Positions 1-8,344 of a stretch of DNA of 40,916 nt are shown piece after piece; position 1 is the first letter of the stretch; every line of letters begins with the position of its first letter. Position numbers and translations under genes: made by a program. The notes beneath the pieces were generated by a model. The model was given only the letters and a program-made list of their open reading frames with translations. It was not told the DNA's origin and searched no databases. The DNA comes from Bacillota bacterium (GTDB lineage Bacteria; Bacillota; Sulfobacillia; RBS10-35; JAJYVN01). The stretch is taken from the NCBI GenBank assembly GCA_021806565.1, contig JAJZXK010000021.1, forward strand, positions 1 through 40,916, written 5' to 3'.

Positions 1-901
1 GGGGCACCCCGCCGGCGGCCGCCACGGCCGCACGCGCCGCGGCCAGCGCATTGGGGACGACCGCGCAAACGAGTTCGTAGTCCCCTCCGCCGTGCAGGAC
101 CCATTCCAGGGGGTCCGCGCCGGCCGCGGCCGCCGCCGCGCGGACGGCGTCCGGCACTGGGAGTTGATCCTCCCAAAGCACCGCGTCGACCCCTGGGCCG
201 AGGAGCCGGCGCAGGTCGACCACCAGCCCGTCCGAAACGTCGCAGGCGGACCGGACGCCGTCCAGTGCCGCGAGCGCCATCCCCTCCTGGATTCGGGGCC
301 GGGGCCGGCGCAGGGCCTCCAGCAACGCGTCGGCCCCGGCCGGCGGCGCGGCGGCCCCCTTTGCAAGCCTCAGGCCGGCCGCCGCGGCACCGAGCCTTCC
401 CGTCACGCACAGGCTGTCTCCCGGTTGCGCCCGGCCGCGGCGAAGGGGTCGCTCCGCCACACCGAGCGCGGTCACGTCCAGCACGAGCCGCTCCGCCAGC
501 CGGGCCAGATTACCGCCGGCGACGGCCACACCGAAGGCCGACGCCGCCTCCGCAATCCCCGTGTAGACGTCCTCCAACTCGCCGGGCGCCAGGTCGGCGG
601 GCAGGCCAAGCGAACAGAGGACCCACAGGGGGCGTCCGCCCATGGCGGCGATGTCGCTCACGTTGACGGCCAGCGCCTGCCAGCCGATGTCCGCGGGGCT
701 CGCGGCCATGGGTCCCTGGCGGACGAAATGCTGACCCTCCACCAGCATGTCGACCGTGGCCACCAACCGCCCCGGCGGTAGGCGGAGGACGGCGGCATCG
801 TCCCCGATGCCGATCTCCACCCCGGGCCCATCGGCGCGCGGGCCAAGGGCCCGCCGCAGCACCGCAAGCAATTGCGCCTCGTCGCCGCCTGCCGAACTCA
901 T
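1..901 (-). CDS. thiL: Thiamine-monophosphate kinase ThiL (3' end outside window)
   Basis: ThiL phosphorylates thiamine monophosphate to thiamine diphosphate, the last step of cofactor synthesis. Reading down from an ATG at 901 gives about 300 residues with the family hallmarks: an N-terminal metal/ATP segment IGDDAAVL, the segment TVDMLVEGQHF, an internal NVSDIAAMGG, and later CDVSDGL and GGGDYELV. The reading frame is still open at base 1, so the C-terminus (normally another 20-30 residues) lies outside the window. The start codon overlaps the thiE stop as ATGA (898-901), which implies translational coupling. It is the last gene of thiD-thiE-thiL. Family assignment is very secure; completeness cannot be judged. 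Confidence 0.95.
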   Translation of the reverse strand, partial: MSSAGGDEAQLLAVLRRALGPRADGPGVEIGIGDDAAVLRLPPGRLVATVDMLVEGQHFVRQGPMAASPADIGWQALAVNVSDIAAMGGRPLWVLCSLGLPADLAPGELEDVYTGIAEAASAFGVAVAGGNLARLAERLVLDVTALGVAERPLRRGRAQPGDSLCVTGRLGAAAAGLRLAKGAAAPPAGADALLEALRRPRPRIQEGMALAALDGVRSACDVSDGLVVDLRRLLGPGVDAVLWEDQLPVPDAVRAAAAAAGADPLEWVLHGGGDYELVCAVVPNALAAARAAVAAAGGVP

Positions 902-1584
902 ACCTCCACCCCCACGTCCAGCGAAGCGGCGAGTTCCACCGTCGCCGTGCGGACATCCGCCGCCGAACAGACGGCTGAGATGACCGCGACCCCCACGGCG
1001 CCGGCCCGCCGCACATCGGAAACCCGCGCCGCCCGGATCCCCCCGATGCCGACGACCGGCAGGGTGGTGGCGCGGGCCACGACGGCCAGGCCGGCGCAGC
1101 CGATCGGCTCACCGGCGTCTGGCTTGGATGCCGTGCCGTAGACCGACCCAACCCCGAGATAGTCCGCGCCGTCGGTTTCGGCATGCAGTGCCTCCGCTGG
1201 CGTTGCCGCAGACACCCCGATCACCAGGTCCGGCCCGCCGATCGCCCTGGCGCGGTCGCACGGCAGGTCCTCCTGGCCGAGATGGACCCCGGCCGCGCCA
1301 CAAGCCAGCGCGACGTCCAGGCGGTCGTTGACGACAAACAGGGCGCCATGCGAAGCGCAAAGCTGCGCCATCGCCGCCCCCAGCGCGCAGAGCTCACGCG
1401 CGCCGCCCCGTGGATACCGCAGTTGGATGGCCGTCGCCCCACCCAGTAGCGCGGCCTGCGCGACCGTCAACGGCGGTCGGCCGGCCGACTGCTCCGGATC
1501 CACCACCACATAGAGGCGCACTGCGGCGCGCAGCCGGTCCGGCCGCCGCCATCCCCCGGCCTCCACGAACCCGCCAGCCGTCAT
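898..1584 (-). CDS. thiE: Thiamine-phosphate synthase ThiE
   Basis: ThiE joins the pyrimidine and thiazole moieties to give thiamine monophosphate. The 228-residue product has the TIM-barrel signatures: LYVVVDPEQ near the start, AIQLRYP, VNDRLDVALACGAAGVHLGQEDLP-type phosphate/metal segment, DYLGVGSVYGTASK and GIGGI near the end. The frame is open for 32 more codons upstream, but the ATG at 1584 is chosen because GGGAGG sits just before it and because it overlaps the thiD stop as ATGA. An unusual feature is QLRYP where most ThiE have QLREK; otherwise ordinary. Middle gene of the thiamine operon. Confidence 0.95.
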   Translation of the reverse strand: MTAGGFVEAGGWRRPDRLRAAVRLYVVVDPEQSAGRPPLTVAQAALLGGATAIQLRYPRGGARELCALGAAMAQLCASHGALFVVNDRLDVALACGAAGVHLGQEDLPCDRARAIGGPDLVIGVSAATPAEALHAETDGADYLGVGSVYGTASKPDAGEPIGCAGLAVVARATTLPVVGIGGIRAARVSDVRRAGAVGVAVISAVCSAADVRTATVELAASLDVGVEV

Positions 1585-2441
1585 CCCGGTCCCTCCCACC
1601 CACCGCCCAGCGGCGCGGGGCGTCCCTGCCCCAGGGGCCCCGCGCCGCGGCCGAACCCCGGTGCGTGCGCGATCGCCCACGACACGTAACGCTTCGCCTC
1701 GACCAGGGAGGGACCGACGCCCTCGCCGCGGGCCAGGCCGGCCGCCAGGGCGGCGGCGAACGTGCAGCCCGTGCCGTGCGTGTGACGCGTCCGGCAGCGC
1801 CTTGCGGACAGCTCCCGATACTCCCGCCCGTCATACCAGAGGTCCGTCACGATCGCCCCGGCGTGCGCACCCGTGTCGGGCAGATGGCCGCCCTTCAGGA
1901 CGACGTGCTCCGGCCCCATGCGCCGCAGCGCCGCCGCCGCCTCCCGCCGGGCGTCCTCGCCTTCGAGCGGGCCCAGTTCACACCCCAGCAATGCCGCGGC
2001 CTCGGGCAGGTTGGGCGTGAGCACCGTGGCCAGCGGCAGCAGGTCGCGGCGCAGCACGTCCAGGCCGTCGGCCGACAGGAGGTCCTGGCCGTGCTTGCCC
2101 GCCAGCACCGGGTCGAGGACGACCGGCCCCAGCCGACCCTGCCGTAACACCTCCGCCACCGCCCGCGCAATGGGGGCCGAGCCGAGCATGCCGATCTTGC
2201 ACGCATCCACACCGAGGTCGTCGCGCACGGCGGTGATCTGGCGGGCGACCAGGTCCGGGTCCACCAGGCATACCGCATGCACCGCCAGTGTGTCCTGCGC
2301 GGTTACAGCGGTCACCGCGGCCATGCCGTAGACACCGAAGGCGGCGAACGTCTTCAGATCGGCGGCGATGCCCGCACCGCCACCGCTGTCGGACCCCGCG
2401 ATGGTCAGCGCCCGCATCCCCGTGCTGTCTCCAGGAGCCAT
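1581..2441 (-). CDS. thiD: Hydroxymethylpyrimidine (phosphate) kinase ThiD
   Basis: ThiD phosphorylates HMP and HMP-P to HMP-PP, the pyrimidine donor for ThiE. The 286-residue ribokinase-fold protein shows TIAGSDSGGGAGIAADLK at the N-terminus, KIGMLG, VLDPVL, LTPNLPEA and the anion-hole HGTGCT motif near the C-terminus. Start at ATG 2441 is preferred because GGAGG lies 7 bases upstream; ATG 2417, which gives MRALTIAG directly, is the alternative. First gene of thiD-thiE-thiL, with both junctions overlapping. The 200 bp upstream, shared with a divergent gene, show no TPP riboswitch core, so thiamine control is not evident here. The open frame continues far upstream, but that part is a shadow. 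Confidence 0.94.
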   Translation of the reverse strand: MAPGDSTGMRALTIAGSDSGGGAGIAADLKTFAAFGVYGMAAVTAVTAQDTLAVHAVCLVDPDLVARQITAVRDDLGVDACKIGMLGSAPIARAVAEVLRQGRLGPVVLDPVLAGKHGQDLLSADGLDVLRRDLLPLATVLTPNLPEAAALLGCELGPLEGEDARREAAAALRRMGPEHVVLKGGHLPDTGAHAGAIVTDLWYDGREYRELSARRCRTRHTHGTGCTFAAALAAGLARGEGVGPSLVEAKRYVSWAIAHAPGFGRGAGPLGQGRPAPLGGGWEGPG

Positions 2442-2642
2442 CCGACCGCCTCCGTACGGGCAACTCCCGCCTCGCCCGCGCAACTGTGAAGGGGGGCGGG
2501 TCGGGGCGGGCAAACGCGCGACCAGCCACCCCCCGGGGGGACGAAGCGTGGCGGTGCATCGCGGTGGGTAATGGAGTATACCTGACGGGAGGGGACCCCG
2601 CCGCACCCGATCCTCCGCAGTGACCAAGGGAGGGAGCCTAGG

Positions 2643-3425
2643 ATGTACGCGGACGCCCTGCTTCTCGAGATGCTGACCGACGCCGATGTCGCCTACGCGC
2701 TCCGGGTGACGGAATCGGCACCAGACGAAGATCTGAGCGGCGCGGTGCGCTCGCTGCGCGCCGACCCGCCCGTACTCGCCGCCATGCTCGAAGACGAGCG
2801 CCTCCAGCCCGCCGTCCTGAACGACCCACACATCCTGTTGAAGGTCAGCCCATACTTCTTCTTCTCCATCCTGCTGCGCCGGGCCCGGCGCGAACTGCGC
2901 AACCGCAGTTTCACGGCCGAGTGGCTCGCACCGCGCAGGCGGCTGCCGGTCTTCGACGCGCCGCGGATCGCCGACACCCTGGAGGACACGGCGCGGGTGC
3001 ACTACCTGGCCGACCTGCTCGGATCGTTCACCTCCGTGGCGCGGTCGCCCGGTGATCGCGGTGTACCCGTGCCGAGCGGCCGCAGGTTTCACGAGTTGAA
3101 CCTCAACGACCTGCGCCGACTGCGCCATACCGCGTATGCCGCGCAGCGCTTCGCCCTTGACCGCCGCCTGGGCGATGTGGCCCTGTTCCTCGCGGGGGTG
3201 TTCCCGGACAGTGCCCACGGCGCTGCGGAACTGGACGAATGGGAAGGCGAGAGCCAGACCCGCTACCGGTCGGCGGCGCGCGCGCCCGAGGCGCGGCGAT
3301 GCGGCCTGCGCGAAACCCTGGACGGACTGGCGGACGACCTGCACCCGGCGCGCAAGGCGCTCAACTTCGTGGCGGACCGGTTCCTGCAACCCATCCGCTG
3401 CGAGTGGTTCGCGCTGGGGGCCTGA
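2643..3425 (+). CDS. Uncharacterised 260-residue protein
   Basis: I do not recognise this family. The protein is soluble-looking, rich in Arg, Ala and Leu, with an aromatic patch near residues 70-80 (SPYFFFSILLRR) and no signal peptide or clear membrane span. It has no visible catalytic motif. Coding is supported by strong G/C at third positions, an ATG at 2643 with GGGAGGGAG just upstream, and the 13-bp spacing to the following DUF1189 gene, which suggests an operon. Conservation across its segments (for example HELNLNDLRRLRHTAY) looks like a real folded domain, but function is unknown. Confidence 0.8.
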   Translation: MYADALLLEMLTDADVAYALRVTESAPDEDLSGAVRSLRADPPVLAAMLEDERLQPAVLNDPHILLKVSPYFFFSILLRRARRELRNRSFTAEWLAPRRRLPVFDAPRIADTLEDTARVHYLADLLGSFTSVARSPGDRGVPVPSGRRFHELNLNDLRRLRHTAYAAQRFALDRRLGDVALFLAGVFPDSAHGAAELDEWEGESQTRYRSAARAPEARRCGLRETLDGLADDLHPARKALNFVADRFLQPIRCEWFALGA

Positions 3426-3438
3426 TGGGTGCAGCTTG

Positions 3439-4254
3439 ATGGGTGAAAGGATCGGTGCCGGTTTGTCGCTGGATGGTGCCCCGATGTCGGCCGAGGCCCG
3501 CCTGACCGTGCTGGAACGCATCTGGCTGGGGTTCCTCGGGGGGGCGGGCTACCGACGCATCGGGGATCAGCCGCAACGGGCCTATGCCGCCTTCTTCCTG
3601 ATCGCCGGCCTGACTGCCGCGATCGCCTCCGTCAGCATCGCATGGGGCATGGCCCAGGGCTTGGCGGCCATCTCCACGGCCTGGCGGCACCTTCCGGCCT
3701 TTTCGCTTGCCGGCGGACACCTGCAGACGTCACCCCCCACCCCGCTCCCCCTCCATGTCGAATCCGCCGGCGCCCGCGTCGTGCTGGTGCCTTCCGGGCA
3801 CGCCAGCGCGTCCGCGCTGGGCAACTCGGGCGTCGGCATGGTGCTTTCCCCTCAAGAGGTGCTGCTCCGCACGCGTGGCGCGGGCCACAGCAGCCTTGTG
3901 GTACCGATCTCCATGCTGGGCAAGCTGCCGCCGACGAAGGCGGACATCGGCAAGTTGCTTGCGGCGCTGTCGACGGAAGGGTTGTGGATCGGCGCCGTCA
4001 TCGGCACGTGCTTCAAGGTGGTCGGGGATCTGGCACGCGCCTTGGTCGTGACGTGGTTCGGCCTCATCGCCGCCCGCTTCACCGGACGCAACCCTTCCTG
4101 GGTCCAGGGATGGCGCGTGGGCATGGCGGCGTGGACCCTGCCGCTACTGGCGGAACTGGCGCGCCTCGCAATCCCGCTACCGATCTGGTCGCTGTGGCTC
4201 GTTGCGACCGTCTACGCCGCCATCGGCTGCTGCGCCCTGGCGACGCCGTCCTGA
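3439..4254 (+). CDS. DUF1189 family membrane protein
   Basis: A 271-residue integral membrane protein with the DUF1189 layout known from Bacillota: a membrane span near residues 45-70 (FFLIAGLTAAIASV), an extracytoplasmic region of about 100 residues containing the PAFSLAGGHLQ and GVGMVLSPQEVLL-type strands, then three spans in the C-terminal half (LWIGAVIGTCFKVVGDLARALVV onward). Family function is unknown. Start ATG 3439 has only a weak ribosome-binding site; ATG 3484 is an alternative. It follows the preceding unknown gene by 13 bp and converges with the T4SS-like cassette. Assignment rests on pattern memory, not a profile search. Confidence 0.82.
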   Translation: MGERIGAGLSLDGAPMSAEARLTVLERIWLGFLGGAGYRRIGDQPQRAYAAFFLIAGLTAAIASVSIAWGMAQGLAAISTAWRHLPAFSLAGGHLQTSPPTPLPLHVESAGARVVLVPSGHASASALGNSGVGMVLSPQEVLLRTRGAGHSSLVVPISMLGKLPPTKADIGKLLAALSTEGLWIGAVIGTCFKVVGDLARALVVTWFGLIAARFTGRNPSWVQGWRVGMAAWTLPLLAELARLAIPLPIWSLWLVATVYAAIGCCALATPS

Positions 4255-4324
4255 GCCGGAGGGTGCGGCCGCCTCCCGGACCCCCGGCCCCGTGCGCCCC
4301 GACCGTGGGACGCCCGCGCGGGCC

Positions 4325-6139
4325 TCAGGCCGTCCCGGGATCCGCCGCCTCGCCACGGGCCCCTCGCCGAGGCCCACGGTCTGGAGGGCGGGTATCCGCG
4401 GTGGCGAGCCCTTGCGGATCGCTTGCAAACGCTGCGTGCAGCAGCGGGGGCACCTCGACCAGGACGGACGCCCGGTGGCGCCCCACGACCAGCAGCCCCT
4501 CTCCACGGCCGCAGGTGGTCAAGAGCCTCGCCTCCTCTTCGCCCAGCCGGTACAACTCCCGCAGCGTGGCCACCTCGCGTTGGTTTTGTTGCCGCATCAG
4601 GAAGACGGCCGCCGCGTTGGCCAGCGCGGCGCGCGTCGCGCGGGCCGCGTCCGGGTCGGCGTGCGCCCCAACAAGGTCACCAATCGCCTGCGTCACCAGG
4701 AGCACGGCCGCACCGCGCTTGCGTCCGCTACGCAGGAGCTCTTCCAGGAAGCGTGCCGTCACGGAATGGGCCAGCAGGGCGTGCGCCTCATCGACCGCCA
4801 CGGTCAGCGGCGGGCGCGCGGCGTCGACCCAGTGATCCAGCAGAAACTCGGCCAAGAGCCACAGGGCGGCCGCGGACCGGGCCCCGCCGCGTTCGGCGAC
4901 GCCGCGCAGGTCGAAGACGACGGCCGGAGCCGCATCGGGCGGTTCGCCACCGCCGTCGTCCGCAAACCCGCGCAGGCTGGTGTCCAAGGCCTCCCGCAAG
5001 ACGGCAGCCATGCGGCAACCGACCGGTCCCACCCCCGCCAACGCCCCCACCACCTGGCGGAGCCCGGGAGTGGCTGATCCGGCCCTCGCCCGTTCCAGCG
5101 CCGCGGCGCAGACGCCGGCGGCCTCCGGTCCGGCGCGCAGGCCCAGGAGGGTCACCAGCGCCTCAAGCCGCGCCGCCCAACGGGCGCGCCAGGCTTCCGG
5201 CCCCTCGCCGCCAAGCGGCGAGAGCAGCCTCCCTCCCAGGCCCGCCCCGCCGTCCAACCGCACGGTCCGGCCCCCCAGGGCTCGACACCAGCCACCGTAT
5301 TCCCCGTGGGGATCCAGCACACAGACGCGCTCGCCACGCAGCGCGGCCTGCGCCAGGATGTGCTTGGCCCAGAAGGACTTCCCGGACCCACTCGCCGCCA
5401 CGCACAGGACGTGTGGGTTGTGGAGCATCCAGCGATCGACCGCGACCGGGCCGCAGCGGCGCCGATCAGCCCCCCACAGTTCGCCGGCCGCCGCACCCGC
5501 GGTGCCGGCCGCAAACGGATACATGCTCGCGAGGGCTTCGGTGTCGAAGTTGCGCGGGGACGCCAGGGTGAGGCACCCGCTGGGCAGCGTGGCGGTGAAG
5601 GCCGCCCCCTGCTCGAGCAGGCCATTGCGCACGCCCACCATCAGTCCCCCGAGCAGGCGCATTACGTCGGAGCAGAGGCGTTCCAACTCCGGGAGGTTCG
5701 GGGCAAAGATGGTGACGGCCACATGCACGATAAAGAGCCTCGTCCGCCCCTTGGCCAGGGACGCGCGCAATCGCCGCGCCTCGGCCGCCGCTTCCTGATC
5801 GAGCGCGTCGGGCGGCGCGCCCCGCATCTCCGTAAGCAGCACGGAGGCGGAGGCGGCGCGCAGGTGCGCGCCGAGTTCCGCCATGGCGGACGCAGTGGCC
5901 ACCGGTTCGATGAAGGTGGCTACACGGAACTCCCCGGGCCAGCACTCCAGGGGTGCAAGCCATCCCGCCGCGACGGTGCGCGGGTAGCCGCGCACGATCA
6001 GCGTGCGAGCCACGCGCCCGTCGGCAAGCTGCACATGGTCGCGCCGCGCCGCGATAAACCCCGGGGCGGCCAGGGACCCGCGGCTTGCCCGGCCGGACGC
6101 CAGGAGGCCCCGGCGCATACCCGTCCAGAGGTCACGCAT
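4325..6139 (-). CDS. VirB4/TraC-like conjugation-type ATPase
   Basis: A 604-residue VirB4-family ATPase, the motor of type IV secretion and conjugation machines. The N-terminal third matches the VirB4 N-domain of Gram-positive elements (VQLADGRVARTLIVRGYP, GWLAPLE). The RecA-like core has Walker A ASGSGKS at residues 249-255, LDPHGEYGGW shortly after, Walker B VAVDEAH at 447-453 and VTQAIGDL. ATG 6139 overlaps the stop of the PrgI-like gene by 8 bp; the frame stays open far upstream but only as antisense-like shadow. It is the last gene of a four-gene cassette. At 604 residues it is on the short side for VirB4, but all ATPase motifs are intact. No relaxase or VirD4 is nearby. Confidence 0.9.
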   Translation of the reverse strand: MRDLWTGMRRGLLASGRASRGSLAAPGFIAARRDHVQLADGRVARTLIVRGYPRTVAAGWLAPLECWPGEFRVATFIEPVATASAMAELGAHLRAASASVLLTEMRGAPPDALDQEAAAEARRLRASLAKGRTRLFIVHVAVTIFAPNLPELERLCSDVMRLLGGLMVGVRNGLLEQGAAFTATLPSGCLTLASPRNFDTEALASMYPFAAGTAGAAAGELWGADRRRCGPVAVDRWMLHNPHVLCVAASGSGKSFWAKHILAQAALRGERVCVLDPHGEYGGWCRALGGRTVRLDGGAGLGGRLLSPLGGEGPEAWRARWAARLEALVTLLGLRAGPEAAGVCAAALERARAGSATPGLRQVVGALAGVGPVGCRMAAVLREALDTSLRGFADDGGGEPPDAAPAVVFDLRGVAERGGARSAAALWLLAEFLLDHWVDAARPPLTVAVDEAHALLAHSVTARFLEELLRSGRKRGAAVLLVTQAIGDLVGAHADPDAARATRAALANAAAVFLMRQQNQREVATLRELYRLGEEEARLLTTCGRGEGLLVVGRHRASVLVEVPPLLHAAFASDPQGLATADTRPPDRGPRRGARGEAADPGTA

Positions 6140-6968
6140 CCGACCAGCCCCGCACCCGCCACCCGGGCCGGCCGTCGGGCACCGGTCCGGGACACGCATC
6201 CCCCGTCCACTCGCGCCAGCCATGGACCAACTCGTCCCCGCCCAACCGGCGGCACCGCAGGCCCAGACGCAGGGCAAGGCGGTGCACACACGCGACCGTC
6301 GCCTCGACATCAGCCCTGCCCGCCGCATTCCGTCCCGGCGCCGAGGGCACGAGCAGCACTTGGCGCACCACCCAGCGGCGCGACGCGACGGCGGCCGTCC
6401 AGTGCGCAGCATAGGCGGACGCAACCCCAGCCATCCCGGCCGGGGCCAGGGCGGTGGCGTAGAAGTGAGGCCGGTCCGCCTCCCGCAGCCAGCGCGACGC
6501 CAGCACGATCTGCAGCGGCTGTTCCAATGCGTGCAGGAACTCGCGGTAGCCGGCCGCCGCCGCCTCCCATGCACCCTCGCCGCCCAGCGCGGGGTCGGAG
6601 CCGCCGCACTCCAGGATGGCGGCGCAACCCCGCTGGTGGACCAGATACGGGCCCGCGATGTCCAGGCGACCCGGCCAGCCGCGCCCCTCCCCCCCCAGAC
6701 CCCGGCGACGCAACGCATACCGTCCAAGGCGCACCAGCCAGCGGCCCAGCGGCTCGCCGTCCGGCCCGGGCGGCCACACCCCGACGCTCAGGGCCACTCC
6801 GCCGCACGCGATGAACGCCGCGGCGGCCAACCGCATCCCCCAGGGCCATTGCGCCCGCAACAACCCCAGACCCGCACCGGCGCTGACCAAGACTCCGACC
6901 GCCTGGCCCAGCCCGAGCCACGGCAGCACCCGCAACCCGCGGCCGGTTGCACCCGGGATCTGCGGCAT
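6132..6968 (-). CDS. PrgI-like (VirB3-type) membrane protein with C-terminal extension
   Basis: A 278-residue protein. Residues 1-100 follow the PrgI/VirB3 pattern: two adjacent hydrophobic spans (LGQAVGVLVSAGAGLGLL and AAAAFIACGGVALSVG), then PLGRWLVRLGRYALRRRG. In conjugation systems this small inner-membrane protein partners VirB4, which is exactly the downstream neighbour. The remaining ~170 residues form a soluble extension with paired Trp and Arg segments and no motif I recognise; PrgI proteins are usually much shorter, so the extension is unusual. ATG 6968 has GGGAGGGGGG upstream and lies 19 bp after the stop of the TrbL-like gene. Confidence 0.72.
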   Translation of the reverse strand: MPQIPGATGRGLRVLPWLGLGQAVGVLVSAGAGLGLLRAQWPWGMRLAAAAFIACGGVALSVGVWPPGPDGEPLGRWLVRLGRYALRRRGLGGEGRGWPGRLDIAGPYLVHQRGCAAILECGGSDPALGGEGAWEAAAAGYREFLHALEQPLQIVLASRWLREADRPHFYATALAPAGMAGVASAYAAHWTAAVASRRWVVRQVLLVPSAPGRNAAGRADVEATVACVHRLALRLGLRCRRLGGDELVHGWREWTGDACPGPVPDGRPGWRVRGWSDA

Positions 6969-6987
6969 CCGCTGTCGCCCCCCTCCC

Positions 6988-7869
6988 TCATCCCGGGCCG
7001 AGGCGCAACCCCAGCCCCGCGCCTCGAATCCACCCAGCGGGTCCGGCCGCATCCCCCGCCCAGGGCAGGAGGATGCCGACCGCCCGCCCCACCAGCATGC
7101 GACAACGAAAGAGGAGCGCCAGGGACGCCAACGAGACGAGCCACTGGCCCGCATCCGCGGGGCCGCCCGACAACCCCACCGCGAAGACGAGCAGGACGGC
7201 GGCCTGGGCGGCCTGGACAAAGACACTCACCAGCAGTTCGCCCACCAGGGCGCGCCAGACGCCGGCCGCCGCGGGCAGGGCCCAGAGGGCGGCGGCCAGC
7301 GGCAAGAGCAGGGCGAGTAACGCGATCTCGGCGGACCGTACCAGATAGAAGCAGGCGAGCGCCGCGACCCCCACCACGACGGCCAGAGCCACGATGTCGG
7401 GTCCGACGCCCAAGAGCGCCGGGGCGGCGGACAGACCGAGGCCTCCCACCAGCGGGCGGATCAACCCGGCCGGGCCGCGGGGCGCGGACCGCACCAGCAG
7501 GGCGCACAGCGCGTTGTTGGCCGCCAGCACCCCCCGCACCAGCGGCACGCTCCCCGCCACACCCAGCGCGGCCAGGGCGACCCGTCCGAGCAGGGACGGC
7601 AGGGGATCCGAGCGCAAACCGACCAGGGGCGCCACCAAAGAACGCAAGACGCCGTAAGTCAAGACGGCGCCCAGCAGGCTGGCGCCCACACCACGCGTCA
7701 CGGTGGTGGCCGCCAGCACGCCGGAACTGAGCACCACCGGTCGAAGCAGTAGGCCGTTCAACGCTGCCAGCACCGGCCTCTGCAAACCCTGAACGGCACC
7801 ACGGAGCACGGCCGACGTCGCGGCCACGGCGGCCGCCCCGACCCCCGGAATGGCCACGCAGAGGAACAC
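6988..7869 (-). CDS. TrbL/VirB6-like polytopic membrane protein
   Basis: A 293-residue, very hydrophobic protein with roughly seven to eight predicted membrane spans and few charged residues, in the position where TrbL/VirB6 channel components are found in T4SS operons. Spans include LAALNGLLLRPVVLSSGVLAA, VALAALGVAGSVPLVRGVL and ALAVVVGVAALACFYLV-type stretches. Starts at GTG 7869, ten bases after the pilin-like stop; the ribosome-binding site is weak, which suggests coupling. Sequence motifs alone would not prove VirB6 identity; the assignment relies on topology and gene order (pilin, TrbL-like, PrgI-like, VirB4). Confidence 0.68.
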   Translation of the reverse strand: MFLCVAIPGVGAAAVAATSAVLRGAVQGLQRPVLAALNGLLLRPVVLSSGVLAATTVTRGVGASLLGAVLTYGVLRSLVAPLVGLRSDPLPSLLGRVALAALGVAGSVPLVRGVLAANNALCALLVRSAPRGPAGLIRPLVGGLGLSAAPALLGVGPDIVALAVVVGVAALACFYLVRSAEIALLALLLPLAAALWALPAAAGVWRALVGELLVSVFVQAAQAAVLLVFAVGLSGGPADAGQWLVSLASLALLFRCRMLVGRAVGILLPWAGDAAGPAGWIRGAGLGLRLGPG

Positions 7870-7879
7870 CCCCGTACCG

Positions 7880-8215
7880 CTACCCGGGCGGGATCAGACC
7901 CTGCACGATCGAGACGATGGTCGGCGCAAGCAGGGCGATCACCAGACCGCCGATCCCGGCCAGGACGATCCGCCATGCCTCCGCCTGATCCCGTGGCGAG
8001 TGGGCCATGGCATGACGGAGTCCGCCGTAGGCCACGGTGGCCACGGCGACCAGCGATGTGATGTATTCGAGCCACGACGTGACGTTGTGGACAAAGCCCG
8101 CGATCACCGCCGCCCCGCTGCCGCCGGGAACCGCCGCCACCACCCCGGCGTGAAGCCCCACAAGGCCGGCCAACCACACCCGGCGATCCTGACCGTTGCG
8201 CCGCAACGCGCCCAC
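7880..8215 (-). CDS. VirB2/TrbC-like pilin-type small membrane protein
   Basis: A 111-residue protein with a charged N-terminus (RRNGQDRR), a hydrophobic signal-like segment (VWLAGLVGLHAGVVAAV) and two further spans separated by a short polar loop HAMAHSPRDQAEAW, then LAGIGGLVIALLAPTIVSIV. This is the size and topology of VirB2/TrbC pilins and of small membrane subunits that precede TrbL in Gram-positive T4SS clusters. GTG 8215 keeps the charged n-region; an internal GTG at 8179 has AGGA upstream and is an alternative. A strong promoter ends only about 10 bases before GTG 8215, so the message may be leaderless. First gene of the cassette. Confidence 0.68.
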   Translation of the reverse strand: MGALRRNGQDRRVWLAGLVGLHAGVVAAVPGGSGAAVIAGFVHNVTSWLEYITSLVAVATVAYGGLRHAMAHSPRDQAEAWRIVLAGIGGLVIALLAPTIVSIVQGLIPPG

Positions 8216-8224
8216 CTCGAGCGC

Positions 8225-8253
8225 AGCATACCATATTCTGCCTGTCTTGTCAG
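8225..8253 (-). promoter_or_regulatory. Sigma-A-type promoter of the T4SS-like cassette
   Basis: On the minus strand CTGACA (8248-8253) and TATGCT (8225-8230) are separated by exactly 17 bp. The expected transcription start (about 8217-8218) is only two or three bases before GTG 8215, which predicts an essentially leaderless message for the pilin-like gene unless translation starts at 8179. Confidence 0.65.
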
Positions 8254-8282
8254 CCGGTGGGTTTTGGTGCCGGGGGACGCTG

Positions 8283-8319
8283 CGGGGCGGTCCGCCGCCA
8301 ACGCGGACGACCCGCCCCG
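8283..8319 (-). terminator. Possible glnA terminator hairpin
   Basis: An interrupted GC-rich hairpin lies just after the glnA stop: 8283-8290 pairs with 8312-8319 and 8291-8295 pairs with 8303-8307, with a 4-base bulge. It has no U-tract, so it may be a weak or factor-assisted terminator. Confidence 0.35.
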
Positions 8320-8344
8320 TTTCCCGGCCCGTCGAACAGACGCC

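Noticed and set aside
1584..1680. Longer ThiE starting at 1680
   Set aside because: The extra 32 residues are Arg/Gly-rich and overlap thiD coding; ATG 1584 has a Shine-Dalgarno sequence and the ATGA overlap.
2442..2642. TPP riboswitch upstream of thiD
   Set aside because: The conserved CTGAGA and ACCTGATC-type blocks are not present on the minus strand in this interval; only a lone TATACT (2575-2580) was seen, without a -35.
6140..6727. N-terminal extension of the VirB4-like gene to give 800 residues
   Set aside because: The added part is a frame-shifted shadow of the PrgI-like gene; VirB4 homology starts right after ATG 6139.
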